From an uncultured bacterium (GTDB lineage: Bacteria; Bacteroidota; Bacteroidia; Chitinophagales; Chitinophagaceae): 6,039 nt of DNA. The position numbers and the translations under genes were made by a program. Location of the stretch: positions 1 to 6,039 of the forward strand of contig CAJBPC010000697.1 of assembly GCA_903957405.1 (NCBI GenBank), read 5' to 3'. This document shows positions 1 through 6,039 of this stretch, piece after piece. Positions within the stretch are counted from its first letter, which is position 1. Each line of letters starts with the position of its first letter. The notes below the pieces were generated by a model. It did not search any database and had not been told where the DNA came from. It saw nothing but the letters and a program-made list of their open reading frames with translations.

Positions 1-1
1 A

Positions 2-1261
2 TTGATATCATTGATCTTCATCATCGGTTTTCTGGCCATTGCCATGGAGCACAGCATAAAGGTGAACAAGGCCTCTACGGCTTTGGTGACGGGGGTTTTG
101 TGTTGGACAGTCTACACTTTGCAGTCAGGAGACAGTGACATGGTATCGCATGCCTTGATGGAGCATTTGAGCGATATCGCCGCCATCCTGTTTTTCCTGC
201 TCGGGGCGATGACGATCGTGGAACTGATCGATGCCCATGATGGGTTCGAGCTCATACTCGAAAGGATCAATACCCTTGAAAAAAGAAAACTCCTCTGGAT
301 CGTCAGTTTGTTTGCTTTCTTTCTTTCGGCAGTGCTCGACAATCTGACCACCACCATCGTGATGGTGTCGTTGATCCGAAAACTGATGTCACAAAAGGAG
401 GATAGGCTGATGTTCGCAGGAATGATCGTGATCGCATCGAATGCGGGAGGTGCGTGGTCTCCGATCGGCGATGTGACCACAACCATGCTTTGGATCGGAG
501 GTCAGATCACGGCAGGTGGAATTATCCGTGGCGTCGTAATACCTAGCATTGTTTGCCTCATTGTTCCGTTGGTATTCCTGAGTATGCGAATAAAAGGCAG
601 CATTGAAGCGATCCCTGTTATAGCAAAAGAAGTCCAGAGAAGATCAACCCCATTTGAGCGAAACATTGTTTTTATCATTGGCATCTCAAGCCTTCTTTTT
701 GTACCGATCTTCAAGAACTTCACCCACCTGCCACCGTTCATGGGTATCTTACTCGGTTTGGGTATCATGTGGATCATCACCGAGTTCATTCATAACCAAA
801 AAGATGAAATCGACAAGGATCGGTTTTCCGTGAATTTCGCATTGCGAAAGATCGACACGCCTAGCATCTTGTTCTTTCTCGGCATTCTTATGAGTGTGGC
901 CGCCCTTCAGGTAAGTGGTATTTTAACTACTGTAGCCGATCTGCTCAGCAACAATCTCAAAAGCGACAATACCATTGTCATGTCAATTGGATTACTTTCA
1001 TCCATCGTGGATAACGTGCCATTGGTTGCCGCTGCGCAGGGTATGTACAGTCTGGACCGGTACCCAACCGACCATGGGTTCTGGCATTTTCTGGCATATT
1101 GCACCGGCACCGGCGGAAGTACGCTCATTATTGGATCGGCTGCCGGTGTGGCGGCCATGGGAATGGTAAAAATCGATTTTTTCTGGTATCTCAAGAAGAT
1201 AACCACTTGGGCGCTTTTAGGCTATTTCAGCGGCGCATTGGCGTACATCCTCATGCAATAA
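2..1261 (+). CDS. nhaD: NhaD-type Na+/H+ antiporter, probably 5'-truncated by the window edge
   Basis: Inner-membrane antiporter of the NhaD family (ion transporter superfamily), which exports Na+ (often also Li+) in exchange for H+ and supports pH and salt homeostasis. The 419 visible residues form about 11-13 hydrophobic segments. Family landmarks are present: DNLTT at residues 113-117, the glycine-rich SNAGGAWSPIGD block at 146-157, a second Asp-Asn pair in DNVP at 337-340, and TGTGGS at 368-373. Repeated Asp/Asn-containing broken helices are typical of the ion-binding core of this superfamily. The N-terminal stretch, with EHSIKVNK at 16-23, resembles the usual first-helix region of NhaD. 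The frame is open to the left edge and its first possible start is a TTG at base 2, so I expect the true start a few codons upstream outside the window. The C-terminus is intact, ending at TAA 1259-1261. Nothing links it functionally to the downstream transport genes; it lies 128 bases before the regulator on the same strand. Confidence 0.9.
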   Translation: MISLIFIIGFLAIAMEHSIKVNKASTALVTGVLCWTVYTLQSGDSDMVSHALMEHLSDIAAILFFLLGAMTIVELIDAHDGFELILERINTLEKRKLLWIVSLFAFFLSAVLDNLTTTIVMVSLIRKLMSQKEDRLMFAGMIVIASNAGGAWSPIGDVTTTMLWIGGQITAGGIIRGVVIPSIVCLIVPLVFLSMRIKGSIEAIPVIAKEVQRRSTPFERNIVFIIGISSLLFVPIFKNFTHLPPFMGILLGLGIMWIITEFIHNQKDEIDKDRFSVNFALRKIDTPSILFFLGILMSVAALQVSGILTTVADLLSNNLKSDNTIVMSIGLLSSIVDNVPLVAAAQGMYSLDRYPTDHGFWHFLAYCTGTGGSTLIIGSAAGVAAMGMVKIDFFWYLKKITTWALLGYFSGALAYILMQ

Positions 1262-1264
1262 ATT

Positions 1265-1332
1265 TTGCATTACACGATTTAGCATGCTGCTTTTTGCAGT
1301 TATTTTTTACTTCTTTGTAAATTCTTGCATTA
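1265..1332 (+). repeat. Three TTGCA-type direct repeats at about 30-base spacing
   Basis: TTGCATTA occurs at 1265-1272 and again at 1325-1332, exactly 60 bases apart. A related TTGCAGTTA lies between them at 1294-1302. The start-to-start distances are 29 and 31 bases, close to three helical turns, so the copies would face roughly the same side of the DNA. This could be a set of regulator half-sites or chance in AT-rich DNA. Confidence 0.3.
1286..1308 (+). terminator. Weak intrinsic terminator candidate after the antiporter
   Basis: A short hairpin, CTGC (1287-1290), loop TTTTT, GCAG (1296-1299), extendable by a G-T pair (1286/1300), is followed by a T-rich run (1300-1308). The position 25 bases after the antiporter stop codon fits a rho-independent terminator, but a 4-5 bp stem is short, so this is only suggestive. 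Confidence 0.28.
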
Positions 1333-1358
1333 TTCTGCACATTTTTTCTGATTTAAAC

Positions 1359-1377
1359 ATATTTTTAAAAAAAATAT
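1359..1377. repeat. Perfect AT-only inverted repeat before the regulator start
   Basis: ATATTTTT (1359-1366) and AAAAATAT (1370-1377) are exact reverse complements separated by AAA. The element ends 12 bases before the ATG of the DeoR-type gene. It could be an operator, since autoregulation is common in this family, a curved A-tract, or simply low-complexity AT sequence. The base pairing is seen directly; a function is inference. Confidence 0.35.
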
Positions 1378-1389
1378 AGCAGTCAACCG

Positions 1390-2139
1390 ATGTTGAAAAA
1401 GGAGCGGCAGGCTTATATCATCCACCAATTGGACGTGCACAACAAAGTATTGTCGTCCAATCTCAGTGGGGTGATGCAGGTGTCTGAAGATACCGTTCGC
1501 CGTGATCTGCAGGAATTATCGGACGAGGGCAAGGTGATAAAGGTTCATGGCGGTGCGTTATCTCGTTCATTCAATTTCCTATACGAGAAGGGCAATGTCG
1601 TTTATGCACAGCAAGGCAAGAAAATAATCGCCGGTAAGGTCGCCGGTATGATCAGTCCAGGCATGATCGTACTGACATCAGGGGGTACGACGATACAGGA
1701 GATTGCAATGGCTTTGCCGACGGACCTGCATGCGACATTCATCACTGGGAGTTTACCTGCAGCGCTTGCGTATATGCAGCATCCAACGGTGGAAGTGATC
1801 GTCATTGGCGACAGGGTCTCCAAGCATGCAAAGCTCACCGTCGGCGGAGATGCGGTCAGTCGTATTGGAGGAATACGGGCCGACCTTTGCATCCTGGGAA
1901 TCAATGCCATTGACCGTGAGCATGGAGTGACGGATAATGACTGGGAGGTGGTACAGGTTAAAAAAGCAATGATCAAAGCAGCAAGAAAAGTCATTTGTGT
2001 GTCCATATCTGAGAAAATCGATAGCTGCCAGCCTTTTCAGATATGTGGATTACAGGAGATAGATACACTGGTGACAGAGCTTGACCCGCTGGATGACAAA
2101 TTAAGCGGTTACAGGGATGAGGGCTTGGAGATCATATGA
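1390..2139 (+). CDS. DeoR/GlpR-family transcriptional regulator
   Basis: A cytoplasmic DNA-binding regulator of 249 residues, the normal length for the family. Residues 1-57 form the DeoR-type helix-turn-helix: KKERQAYIIHQL at the start, the recognition helix VSEDTVRRDLQEL at 31-43, and the winged end KVHGGA at 51-56, which is a very strong family signature. Residues about 75-230 form the DeoRC effector-binding domain, with GGTT at 98-101 (phosphate-loop-like), a FITGSLPAA strand-turn at 117-125, DLCILGINAID at 165-175 and KKAMIKAA at 191-198. Family members usually act as repressors released by phosphorylated sugars or related metabolites. Compared with my recollection of the family consensus, the Asp before the G-T-T loop appears replaced by Ser97, and the Asp of the late D-S-S-K motif by Ile206, while Lys209 is kept; the effector may therefore be atypical. 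The ATG at 1390 is chosen because it places the HTH at the usual N-terminal position. The SusC gene starts 84 bases downstream on the same strand, so control of that pair is plausible but unproven. Confidence 0.93.
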   Translation: MLKKERQAYIIHQLDVHNKVLSSNLSGVMQVSEDTVRRDLQELSDEGKVIKVHGGALSRSFNFLYEKGNVVYAQQGKKIIAGKVAGMISPGMIVLTSGGTTIQEIAMALPTDLHATFITGSLPAALAYMQHPTVEVIVIGDRVSKHAKLTVGGDAVSRIGGIRADLCILGINAIDREHGVTDNDWEVVQVKKAMIKAARKVICVSISEKIDSCQPFQICGLQEIDTLVTELDPLDDKLSGYRDEGLEII

Positions 2140-2147
2140 ACATAATT

Positions 2148-2161
2148 TTGGGCTATCCCAA
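2148..2161. promoter_or_regulatory. Perfect inverted repeat TTGGG-CTAT-CCCAA, candidate operator
   Basis: Arms TTGGG (2148-2152) and CCCAA (2157-2161) are exact reverse complements around CTAT. It starts 8 bases after the regulator stop codon and directly abuts the TTG (2162-2164) of the candidate promoter for the SusC gene. No T-run follows, which argues against an intrinsic terminator. An operator for the adjacent DeoR-type protein is the more attractive reading, but it is inference. Confidence 0.4.
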
Positions 2162-2192
2162 TTGTACGCTAGAATAAGTATAAGTATGTTTT
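2162..2192 (+). promoter_or_regulatory. Bacteroidota-type promoter candidate for the SusC/SusD pair
   Basis: TTG (2162-2164), a 20-base spacer, then TATGTTTT (2185-2192) matches the -33/-7 pattern TTG-N17-23-TAnnTTTG with one mismatch, the final T in place of G. Transcription would start near 2199, leaving a leader of about 25 bases before the ATG at 2224. The spacer holds a tandem ATAAGT ATAAGT (2174-2185), and AATAAG (2173-2178) pairs with CTTATT (2197-2202) across the -7 box, which may be further binding symmetry or AT-rich coincidence. Confidence 0.42.
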
Positions 2193-2223
2193 TAACCTTA
2201 TTTACAGACCAAACCAACCGATC

Positions 2224-5200
2224 ATGAAAAAAATGCTGCAATTGTTTCTGGCAGTGATGATGGTTTGCCTTGTACACGAAGCCCATAGTCAGGCGGGTAC
2301 GGTACGGGGAACCATTTTATCCTCCAACAGTGAAGGTATTCCCAATGCGACCGTCAAGTTAAAGGGTTCGAATCTTACGACAGTCTCCGACAACAAAGGA
2401 AATTTCGCCATCCTGGCTTCGAAGGGCCAAATATTGGTGATTTCTTCCATTGGTTATGAGAATCGGGAGTATACCGTTTCTGACAACATGTCGCCTCGGA
2501 TAACCCTCACTGGCGTGGACAACACCCTGAGTGAAGTGGTGGTCACGGCCATGGACATCAAGCGAAATCCCCGTGAGCTGGGATACTCCGTGCAAAAGGT
2601 CGATGGTGACGAGGTCAAGGAGACACAAAGGGAGAATTTCGTGAATGGTCTCGCCGGTCGCGTTGCGGGCCTCACCATCAATCCCACAGGAGGGGCCGCT
2701 GGAGCGTCCTCATCCATCGTCCTTCGCGGTTTCAATTCACTTTCTCTCAGCAACGAGCCCCTGTTCGTTGTGGATGGTGTGATCCTTGACAACACGACCA
2801 TGAACCAAACGTCCAACGGAGGCAGCGGGTTGGGATTGGCATCAGACAGGGTCAACAGGGATAACGACTATACCAACAGGATAGCGGACATCAACCCGAA
2901 CGATATTGCAACCGTCACGGTCCTCAAGGGTCCGGAAGCTACTGCGTTGTATGGTTCACAGGCGAGTTCCGGTGCGATCATCATCACGACGAAGAAGGCG
3001 AAGTCCAATAAATTCGCCCTTCAGTACGACAATTCCTTCAGGGTACAAAAGATCAATCGCTTCCCGGAGACTTATGAAGCATACGAGAACGGAACCAATG
3101 GCATTTATTCCCCGATCTTCAGTTATTTCGGTGCACCATATCCCGCTGACACCAAATTATTCAATAACAAAGAGATTTTCTTCCGAACAGGTTTGTCGCA
3201 GACGCACAATCTTGGTATGGATTTCGGTGTGAAGAATTCTATTTTTCGGATCTCCACTTCGATCTTCGATCAAAAGGGTGTCATTCCATCCAATGATTTC
3301 AAGCGGATAAACTTCAGGATTTCCAATACCACGAAGCTTTTCGGCGACAAGGTGGACATCACTCCTTCGCTGGCGTATATCCGCAGCGAAAATGACAAGG
3401 TTTTGCGCAGTGGCGGAGGTTTCATGATGGGCCTGCTCATCTGGCCCAATCAGGTTTCCGTGCTCAACTACGAAGATCCCGGAGGAGCCAAGTTGCCGGT
3501 TTTCAATGCTAATCCAAATGCGGACTATGACAATCCTCTTTGGAACGTGAAGAACAACCGCAGCAGGGATGTCACGGACAGGTACACTGCTTCCGTAGGC
3601 ATCAACATACGCCCTACCGACTGGCTGAACATCTCCGGTAGATTTGGATACGACACATACAACATGAACGGTGGGACGATCTATCATCCCCAGTCATATT
3701 ACCTTTCAAGAGCGCTTAACGGAGCACAGGATAATTACTGGAGAAAGTATTCCGGTTATAATCATACCATCACTGCTACCGCCCGTAAAAAGGTGGGCGA
3801 CTTCAATTTTCGCCTCATGGTCGGAACGATGTGGCAGGACTATGAAACGCGCATGTTCGCGGTATCCGGCAATCAGCTGAAGAGCCCAAACAACATGGAT
3901 AGCAGCAATACCCTTGAAAACACCCGTGTCAGGTTGTTGAGGAACAACTATGGAGAGTGGAATCAATCGATTCTCCGTCAGTTTGCATATTTCGGGGAGT
4001 TGGCCATGAACTGGAAGAACATGGTATTCGTCAACTACACCCATCGTTTTGAAGAAGCATCCACGCTCCCGAAGAAAAATAGGAGTTACAATTATCCCGG
4101 CGGTAGTTTGAGTCTGATCATGAGCGATCTGCTTCCGATGGTGAAGAAGGGAGATTTCCTCTCCTATTGGAAGATTCGCACATCACTTGCGGGTACGGCA
4201 AGGCTGAACTCTCCATATTCCACTCAGTCTGTGTTCGTGAATAACTTCGCGTCAGGTGGCGGTTTCTCGTATGGCTTCACCAATGCCAATCCGGATCTGG
4301 GTCCGGAGCGTCAACAGACCTACGAGATGGGTACTGAGTTCCGGTTCCTAAAAAACAGGATCGGTCTTGATGCCACATACTATAACACACTCAACAAGGG
4401 TCAGATCATCGAGAATTTCAGGCTCAGCTATGGTACTGGATTTGTGCTCAACACTCAGAATGCAGCGAGCACAAGGAATACCGGCATAGAGTTCGCCGCC
4501 GATGCCACGATCTACAGCAAACCCGATTTTAGTTGGAATGTCCGCCTGAATTTCAACAAGATGTGGAACAAGGTGATCGACATGCCCAAGAATGTGGCAG
4601 AGTATTACATCTCGGACACCTGGTTGTATGGCAATGCACGCGGAGGACTTGTCCTCAACGGACCGACCACATCGATCACTTCTTTCGGATATCTACGGAA
4701 CACTGCGGGTCAGATACTGATCAATCCGCTCAACGGCTTGCCCGTGATAGAAGGGATTTTCAAGATCCGTGGAGACAGGAACCCTGACTTCACGCTTGGC
4801 ACGCTCAACACGATGCGTTACAAATCATGGAGGTTGAGTTTCTTATGGAACCTGAAAGTCGGCGGAGATATCTTTAATGGTACCGAGATGTTCCTCACCC
4901 GCAGTGGTCGCAGTTTGCTCACGAAGGACCGCATGACACCGAGGGTGATAAGCGGTGTGCTGAATGATGGTCTGCAGAACACTGCGACGCCAACGCCAAA
5001 CACCATTGCGGTGCTCCCATACTATAATGATGCCTATTACACCACGATTCCCGAGGAGGATTTCATCCAAAAAGATGTCAACTGGCTCAGGCTTCAGGAT
5101 ATCACCCTCAGTTACGGATTCACGCCACAATCTCTTCGGTATGTGAAAGGCTTCAAGACCCTTGAAGTGTTCATGACTGGCAATGATCTGATCCTCATCA

Positions 5201-5334
5201 CCAACTACAGGGGTACGGACCCACAGGTCAATGGCAATACTGCAGGTTCACGTGGTGTCGGTGGTTTCGGATTCGATTATGGCACGCTGCCAACTCCGCT
5301 GGGCTTGAATTTCGGACTTAGGGCCGGTTTCTAA
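2224..5334 (+). CDS. SusC/RagA-family TonB-linked outer-membrane transporter
   Basis: A 1036-residue TonB-dependent barrel that imports a nutrient across the outer membrane together with its SusD-like partner. Domains in order: a signal peptide (residues 1-22; MKK start, hydrophobic core, likely cleavage after A-H-S before Q23); a carboxypeptidase-D-regulatory-like beta-sandwich (about 24-98, with GTVRGTIL, GIPNATVKLKG and SSIGY); a TonB-box-like EVVVTA at 104-109; the plug (about 115-258) with the SusC signature NEPLFVVDGVILDN at 177-190, VLKGPEATALYG at 233-244 and GAIIITTKKA at 250-259; then the beta-barrel. Barrel hallmarks are GPERQQTYEMG at 693-703, FLKNRIGLD at 708-716, the KVGGDIFNG region in the 870s, and the C-terminal LGLNFGLRAGF ending in Phe, the usual barrel-assembly signal. 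No STN domain precedes the beta-sandwich, so this is not the type that signals to a FecR/ECF sigma pair through STN. I saw no cysteine after the signal peptide. The ATG at 2224 gives the positively charged signal-peptide start. The SusD-like gene follows after 19 bases, indicating one operon. The substrate cannot be named; carbohydrate is likeliest from family precedent. Confidence 0.96.
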   Translation: MKKMLQLFLAVMMVCLVHEAHSQAGTVRGTILSSNSEGIPNATVKLKGSNLTTVSDNKGNFAILASKGQILVISSIGYENREYTVSDNMSPRITLTGVDNTLSEVVVTAMDIKRNPRELGYSVQKVDGDEVKETQRENFVNGLAGRVAGLTINPTGGAAGASSSIVLRGFNSLSLSNEPLFVVDGVILDNTTMNQTSNGGSGLGLASDRVNRDNDYTNRIADINPNDIATVTVLKGPEATALYGSQASSGAIIITTKKAKSNKFALQYDNSFRVQKINRFPETYEAYENGTNGIYSPIFSYFGAPYPADTKLFNNKEIFFRTGLSQTHNLGMDFGVKNSIFRISTSIFDQKGVIPSNDFKRINFRISNTTKLFGDKVDITPSLAYIRSENDKVLRSGGGFMMGLLIWPNQVSVLNYEDPGGAKLPVFNANPNADYDNPLWNVKNNRSRDVTDRYTASVGINIRPTDWLNISGRFGYDTYNMNGGTIYHPQSYYLSRALNGAQDNYWRKYSGYNHTITATARKKVGDFNFRLMVGTMWQDYETRMFAVSGNQLKSPNNMDSSNTLENTRVRLLRNNYGEWNQSILRQFAYFGELAMNWKNMVFVNYTHRFEEASTLPKKNRSYNYPGGSLSLIMSDLLPMVKKGDFLSYWKIRTSLAGTARLNSPYSTQSVFVNNFASGGGFSYGFTNANPDLGPERQQTYEMGTEFRFLKNRIGLDATYYNTLNKGQIIENFRLSYGTGFVLNTQNAASTRNTGIEFAADATIYSKPDFSWNVRLNFNKMWNKVIDMPKNVAEYYISDTWLYGNARGGLVLNGPTTSITSFGYLRNTAGQILINPLNGLPVIEGIFKIRGDRNPDFTLGTLNTMRYKSWRLSFLWNLKVGGDIFNGTEMFLTRSGRSLLTKDRMTPRVISGVLNDGLQNTATPTPNTIAVLPYYNDAYYTTIPEEDFIQKDVNWLRLQDITLSYGFTPQSLRYVKGFKTLEVFMTGNDLILITNYRGTDPQVNGNTAGSRGVGGFGFDYGTLPTPLGLNFGLRAGF

Positions 5335-5353
5335 AACACAAAACATCAGCAAC

Positions 5354-6039
5354 ATGAAACAAAAAATATTCATCACCATCACACTCACAGCGTTCCTGCT
5401 CTCGATGAACAGTTGCGAGAAAAAGATCGATGAGGCTTTCGCCAATCCAAACGCCACTGTCAGGGTGCCCATCGAGACATTGCTACCCGGGATCGTCGGC
5501 AACTTCATGGGCAGTTCAGCCGCAGCGGGGTCTGCCTACGGACTTGCCAACGACGGCATAAACGTTGGTCGTTACATTCAATACTGGGCAGCCAATGGTG
5601 CCGGAAACCAATATGATCAGATGGGTGGCGCCACCGGAGCAAGTGACGTAATGGGTTCCATTTGGGCCATGCACTACTACGGTATGGGCCAGAATCTGAA
5701 CAAGATGATCGACTGGGGCATAGAGGAGAAGAAATGGGATTATGTAGGTGTCGGACATGCCATTCGCGCATGGAGCTGGCTTGTGACGACCGAGATGTAT
5801 GGAGAGATCATCATGACTGAAGCCTTCAATACGTCCCAACTCGTATTCAATTACAATACTCAGGAACAGGTATACGACACCGTTAGGATCATCGCCCGAA
5901 TGGCATTGGATTATCTCAATAAAACCGGGGATGGCGTGAATCAGGCGAATCTTGCCAAAGGCGATGCGTACTTCTATCAGGGAGATGTCAACAAATGGAA
6001 GAAGTTCACCTATGCCGTTCTTGCCCGTTCGTTCCATCA
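5354..6039 (+). CDS. SusD/RagB-like nutrient-binding outer-membrane lipoprotein, 3'-partial
   Basis: Surface lipoprotein that caps the SusC barrel and binds the nutrient. The frame is open from the ATG at 5354 for 228 complete codons to the window edge, so roughly half of a typical 450-550 residue protein is seen. It begins with a lipoprotein signal peptide (MKQKIFITITLTAFLLSMNS) and lipid-acceptor Cys21 (codon 5414-5416); Met at -3 of the lipobox is less usual than Leu, Val or Ile. The mature start is C-E-K-K-I-D-E, weakly acidic rather than a strong surface-export signal. Family traits are NPNA at 31-34 followed by an L-L-P segment, an RYIQYW motif near 72-77, TEMYGEIIMTEAFN around 145-160 (matching the usual L-Y-G-x-I-P-x-x-E-A block), and the Y-x-G-D-x-x-K-W-K-K-F motif near 208-218. 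The N-P-N start and QYW motif suggest the SusD-like_2 subfamily rather than classic SusD; this is my recollection of the profile, not a search. It is 19 bases after the SusC stop, so cotranscription and partnership are very likely. Confidence 0.93.
   Translation, partial: MKQKIFITITLTAFLLSMNSCEKKIDEAFANPNATVRVPIETLLPGIVGNFMGSSAAAGSAYGLANDGINVGRYIQYWAANGAGNQYDQMGGATGASDVMGSIWAMHYYGMGQNLNKMIDWGIEEKKWDYVGVGHAIRAWSWLVTTEMYGEIIMTEAFNTSQLVFNYNTQEQVYDTVRIIARMALDYLNKTGDGVNQANLAKGDAYFYQGDVNKWKKFTYAVLARSFH

Larger units (their letters stand above)
1262..1389. promoter_or_regulatory. AT-rich intergenic region upstream of the DeoR-type gene
   Basis: This 128-base gap separates the antiporter from the regulator. 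It is strongly AT-rich compared with the flanking genes and should hold the regulator's promoter, unless the two genes are cotranscribed. I found no good match to the Bacteroidota TTG-N17-23-TAnnTTTG pattern. The nearest are a TA-N4-TTTG at 1308-1317, whose internal spacing is wrong, and TATTTTTA at 1360-1367 with only a CTG at 1335-1337 as an upstream element. No Shine-Dalgarno sequence precedes the ATG at 1390, as is usual in this phylum. Notable structure in the gap is listed separately: a weak hairpin, three TTGCA repeats and an AT inverted repeat. Confidence 0.45.

Noticed and set aside
2..4. TTG at base 2 as the true start of the antiporter
   Set aside because: The frame is open to the edge and NhaD proteins usually have a few more residues before this first helix, so an upstream start outside the window is more likely.
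1308..1317. TACTTCTTTG as a -7 promoter element for the regulator gene
   Set aside because: The gap between TA and TTTG is four bases rather than two, so it does not fit the Bacteroidota consensus.
1099..1320. Plus-strand frame that starts in the antiporter gene and extends past its stop codon
   Set aside because: The translated product is Arg-, His- and Cys-rich without a motif, the start is inside the antiporter, and its extension into AT-rich spacer is short.
1602..2006. Minus-strand open frame of 134 codons opposite the DeoR-type gene
   Set aside because: The plus-strand protein has strong family motifs through this whole stretch; the minus-strand product resembles nothing known.
2148..2161. 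The inverted repeat as an intrinsic terminator for the regulator gene
   Set aside because: The stem is only 5 bp and is followed by TTGTACGC rather than a T-run, so termination is a poor explanation.
3157..3687. Minus-strand open frame of 176 codons inside the SusC gene
   Set aside because: It lies wholly within the conserved SusC barrel frame and shows no domain signature or separate initiation context.
5516..6037. Long open frame on the minus strand (173 codons) opposite the SusD-like gene
   Set aside because: It is antisense to a clear SusD-like coding frame, has no recognisable motif, and such open frames arise from the codon bias of the sense gene.

Overview
The window reads as a chromosomal segment from a member of the Bacteroidota, most likely an environmental Chitinophagia- or Sphingobacteriia-type lineage. 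This rests on a SusC/SusD outer-membrane nutrient-uptake pair, genes without Shine-Dalgarno sequences, AT-rich intergenic gaps between moderately GC-balanced genes, and a -33/-7 type candidate promoter. The lineage below phylum level is inference. All four genes are on the + strand and coding density is very high; the only gene-free stretches are 128 and 84 bases long, plus a 19-base gap inside the SusC/SusD pair.

Layout: (1) 2-1261, an NhaD-type sodium/proton antiporter, probably missing a few N-terminal residues because the window begins inside it. (2) 1262-1389, an AT-rich gap with a weak terminator-like hairpin, three spaced TTGCA repeats and a perfect AT-only inverted repeat just before the next gene. 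(3) 1390-2139, a DeoR-family transcriptional repressor-like regulator with an intact DNA-binding head but two apparent substitutions in the effector-binding domain. (4) 2140-2223, a gap with a perfect 5-bp-arm inverted repeat next to a Bacteroidota-like promoter. (5) 2224-5334, a complete SusC/RagA TonB-linked outer-membrane transporter. (6) 5354-6039, the first 228 codons of a SusD/RagB-like surface lipoprotein, which runs off the right edge.

How they work together: SusC is the TonB-driven barrel and SusD the lipoprotein lid that together capture and import a nutrient, commonly an oligosaccharide. The DeoR-type regulator immediately upstream in the same direction is a reasonable candidate to control this pair, since the family usually senses phosphorylated sugar metabolites. 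That link is inference from position and from inverted repeats in the gap. The antiporter handles ion and pH homeostasis and has no evident functional link. No enzyme (glycoside hydrolase, kinase) lies in the window, so the substrate cannot be named. I found no mobile element, CRISPR array, tRNA, rRNA or clearly undescribed system; the most worthwhile leads are the putative operators and the altered effector domain of the regulator.
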